Below, in pieces: positions 63,482-64,000 of a stretch of 64,000 nt of DNA. The notes beneath the pieces were generated by a model, which was given only the letters and a program-made list of their open reading frames with translations, did no database searches and had not been told where the DNA came from. A program made the position numbers and the translations under genes. Origin of the DNA: Ralstonia pickettii DTP0602. GTDB taxonomy: Bacteria > Pseudomonadota > Gammaproteobacteria > Burkholderiales > Burkholderiaceae. The stretch's first letter is position 1. Every line of letters starts with the position of its first letter. The DNA lies in NCBI GenBank assembly GCA_000471925.1, contig CP006668.1, forward strand, positions 558,001 to 622,000, written 5' to 3'.

Positions 63482-64000
63482 GCGCTTGGGTGTCGAGCCG
63501 GGCGATCTGGAAATCGCGGACGCGATCAGCCGCTTCACGCAGAGCGAACTGGCGCCGAAGGCGGCCGAAGTGGATCGCGACGAAACCTCCACCACCCGCT
63601 ATGTTCCCCAGCTAGCCGAACTCGGCCTGATGGGCATGAACCTGCCTGAGCGTTGGGGCGGCACCGAAACCTCGCCGGTCGCCCTGATCCTGTCGCTGGC
63701 CGAGGTCGCCAGGGCCTGCGCCTCGACCTCTTCGATGATTGGCGCGCACTACCTGGCCACCGATTCCATCCTGATCGGCGGCGACGACAGCCTGCGCGAG
63801 CGCTACCTGCCGGATGCGGCGGCGGGCACGAAGCTGGGCGCCTTCGCGCTGACCGAGCCGCGCGCAGGGTCCAACCCGGCCGACATGGCCACGCGCGCCA
63901 CGCCGGAGGGCGACGGCTACCGCCTGCGCGGCGTCAAGCACTTTATCTCCAACGCGGACGCGGCGGACTTCATCGTGGTCTACGCCAAGACCGATCCGGG
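63474..64000 (+). CDS. Acyl-CoA dehydrogenase, N-terminal part (cut by window edge)
   Basis: An open frame from the ATG at 63474 to the window end (175 codons, no stop). The N-terminal helical domain begins MHKRLGVEPGDLEIADAISR and has LAELGLMGMNLPERWGGTET. The FAD/substrate segment follows: GAFALTEPRAGSNPADMATRA and YRLRGVKHFISNADAADFIVV. It overlaps the CoA-transferase stop by 8 bp (ATGCATAA), so translation is coupled. The catalytic C-terminal domain is outside the window. Confidence 0.9.
   Translation, partial: MHKRLGVEPGDLEIADAISRFTQSELAPKAAEVDRDETSTTRYVPQLAELGLMGMNLPERWGGTETSPVALILSLAEVARACASTSSMIGAHYLATDSILIGGDDSLRERYLPDAAAGTKLGAFALTEPRAGSNPADMATRATPEGDGYRLRGVKHFISNADAADFIVVYAKTDP

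Overview
The window is high-GC DNA from a metabolically versatile betaproteobacterium, most likely Burkholderiaceae of the Cupriavidus/Ralstonia type. The case rests on gene content: an intracellular poly(3-hydroxybutyrate) depolymerase with a cysteine lipase box, seven Bug/TctC-type periplasmic solute receptors with no TctA/TctB membrane partners nearby, seven family III (CaiB/BaiF) CoA-transferases and eight LysR regulators. No rRNA, tRNA, CRISPR array or intact mobile element was seen. The only insertion-sequence trace is the 3' end of an IS630-type transposase at the left edge.

Left part (1-12.0 kb): an enoyl-CoA hydratase abuts the IS630 end. It is followed by two VOC-fold proteins, the PHB depolymerase, a lipoprotein and an ArsN2-like acetyltransferase. 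Next comes a LysR / Bug / LeuC-LeuD module, and then a small stress group (universal stress protein, ferritin-like protein, YqjD-like membrane protein).

Middle part (12.0-30.3 kb): a fused aconitase-superfamily protein with swapped domain order sits beside a LysR, a Bug protein and an RraA/HMG-aldolase-like protein. A LysR is divergent from a giant indolepyruvate:ferredoxin oxidoreductase. After a lipoprotein, a DUF4105-like protein, a di-Mop protein and a decayed molybdopterin oxidoreductase comes a second catabolic operon: LysR, CitE-like lyase, Bug, CoA-transferase, amidohydrolase, Bug. It ends at a strong hairpin terminator.

Itaconate/mesaconate-like block (30.3-39.4 kb): CoA-transferase, MmgE/PrpD protein, acyl-CoA dehydrogenase, mesaconyl-CoA-hydratase-like MaoC protein, CitE-like lyase and a HutC-type GntR regulator. 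It is arranged around a divergent promoter carrying two copies of a TTATGTACGTACATAA-like palindrome. This gene set parallels the known itaconate degradation clusters (CoA-transferase, hydratase, citramalyl-CoA lyase). A Fur-box-preceded TonB-dependent receptor, a TehA/SLAC1-type transporter with its LysR, a class I aldolase and a DUF3175 protein follow.

Thiol-redox block (46.0-60.5 kb): CoA-transferase and LysR, then a rightward series. It contains a DsbA/GST-kappa-like isomerase, a YfcG-like GST, a CoA-transferase, glutathione reductase and a Bug receptor. Next come a 371-aa protein of unknown function, a CGSC-motif protein resembling the UGSC (seleno)protein family, a CKPC thioredoxin, a CoA-transferase, a thioredoxin reductase, a Tat-type Bug receptor and a LysR. 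The thioredoxin, thioredoxin reductase and CGSC protein together resemble the logic of anaerobic glycine/proline reductases, but in a proteobacterial catabolic island. This is the best candidate for an undescribed system.

The right edge holds a LysR divergent from a CoA-transferase/acyl-CoA dehydrogenase operon that runs off the window.
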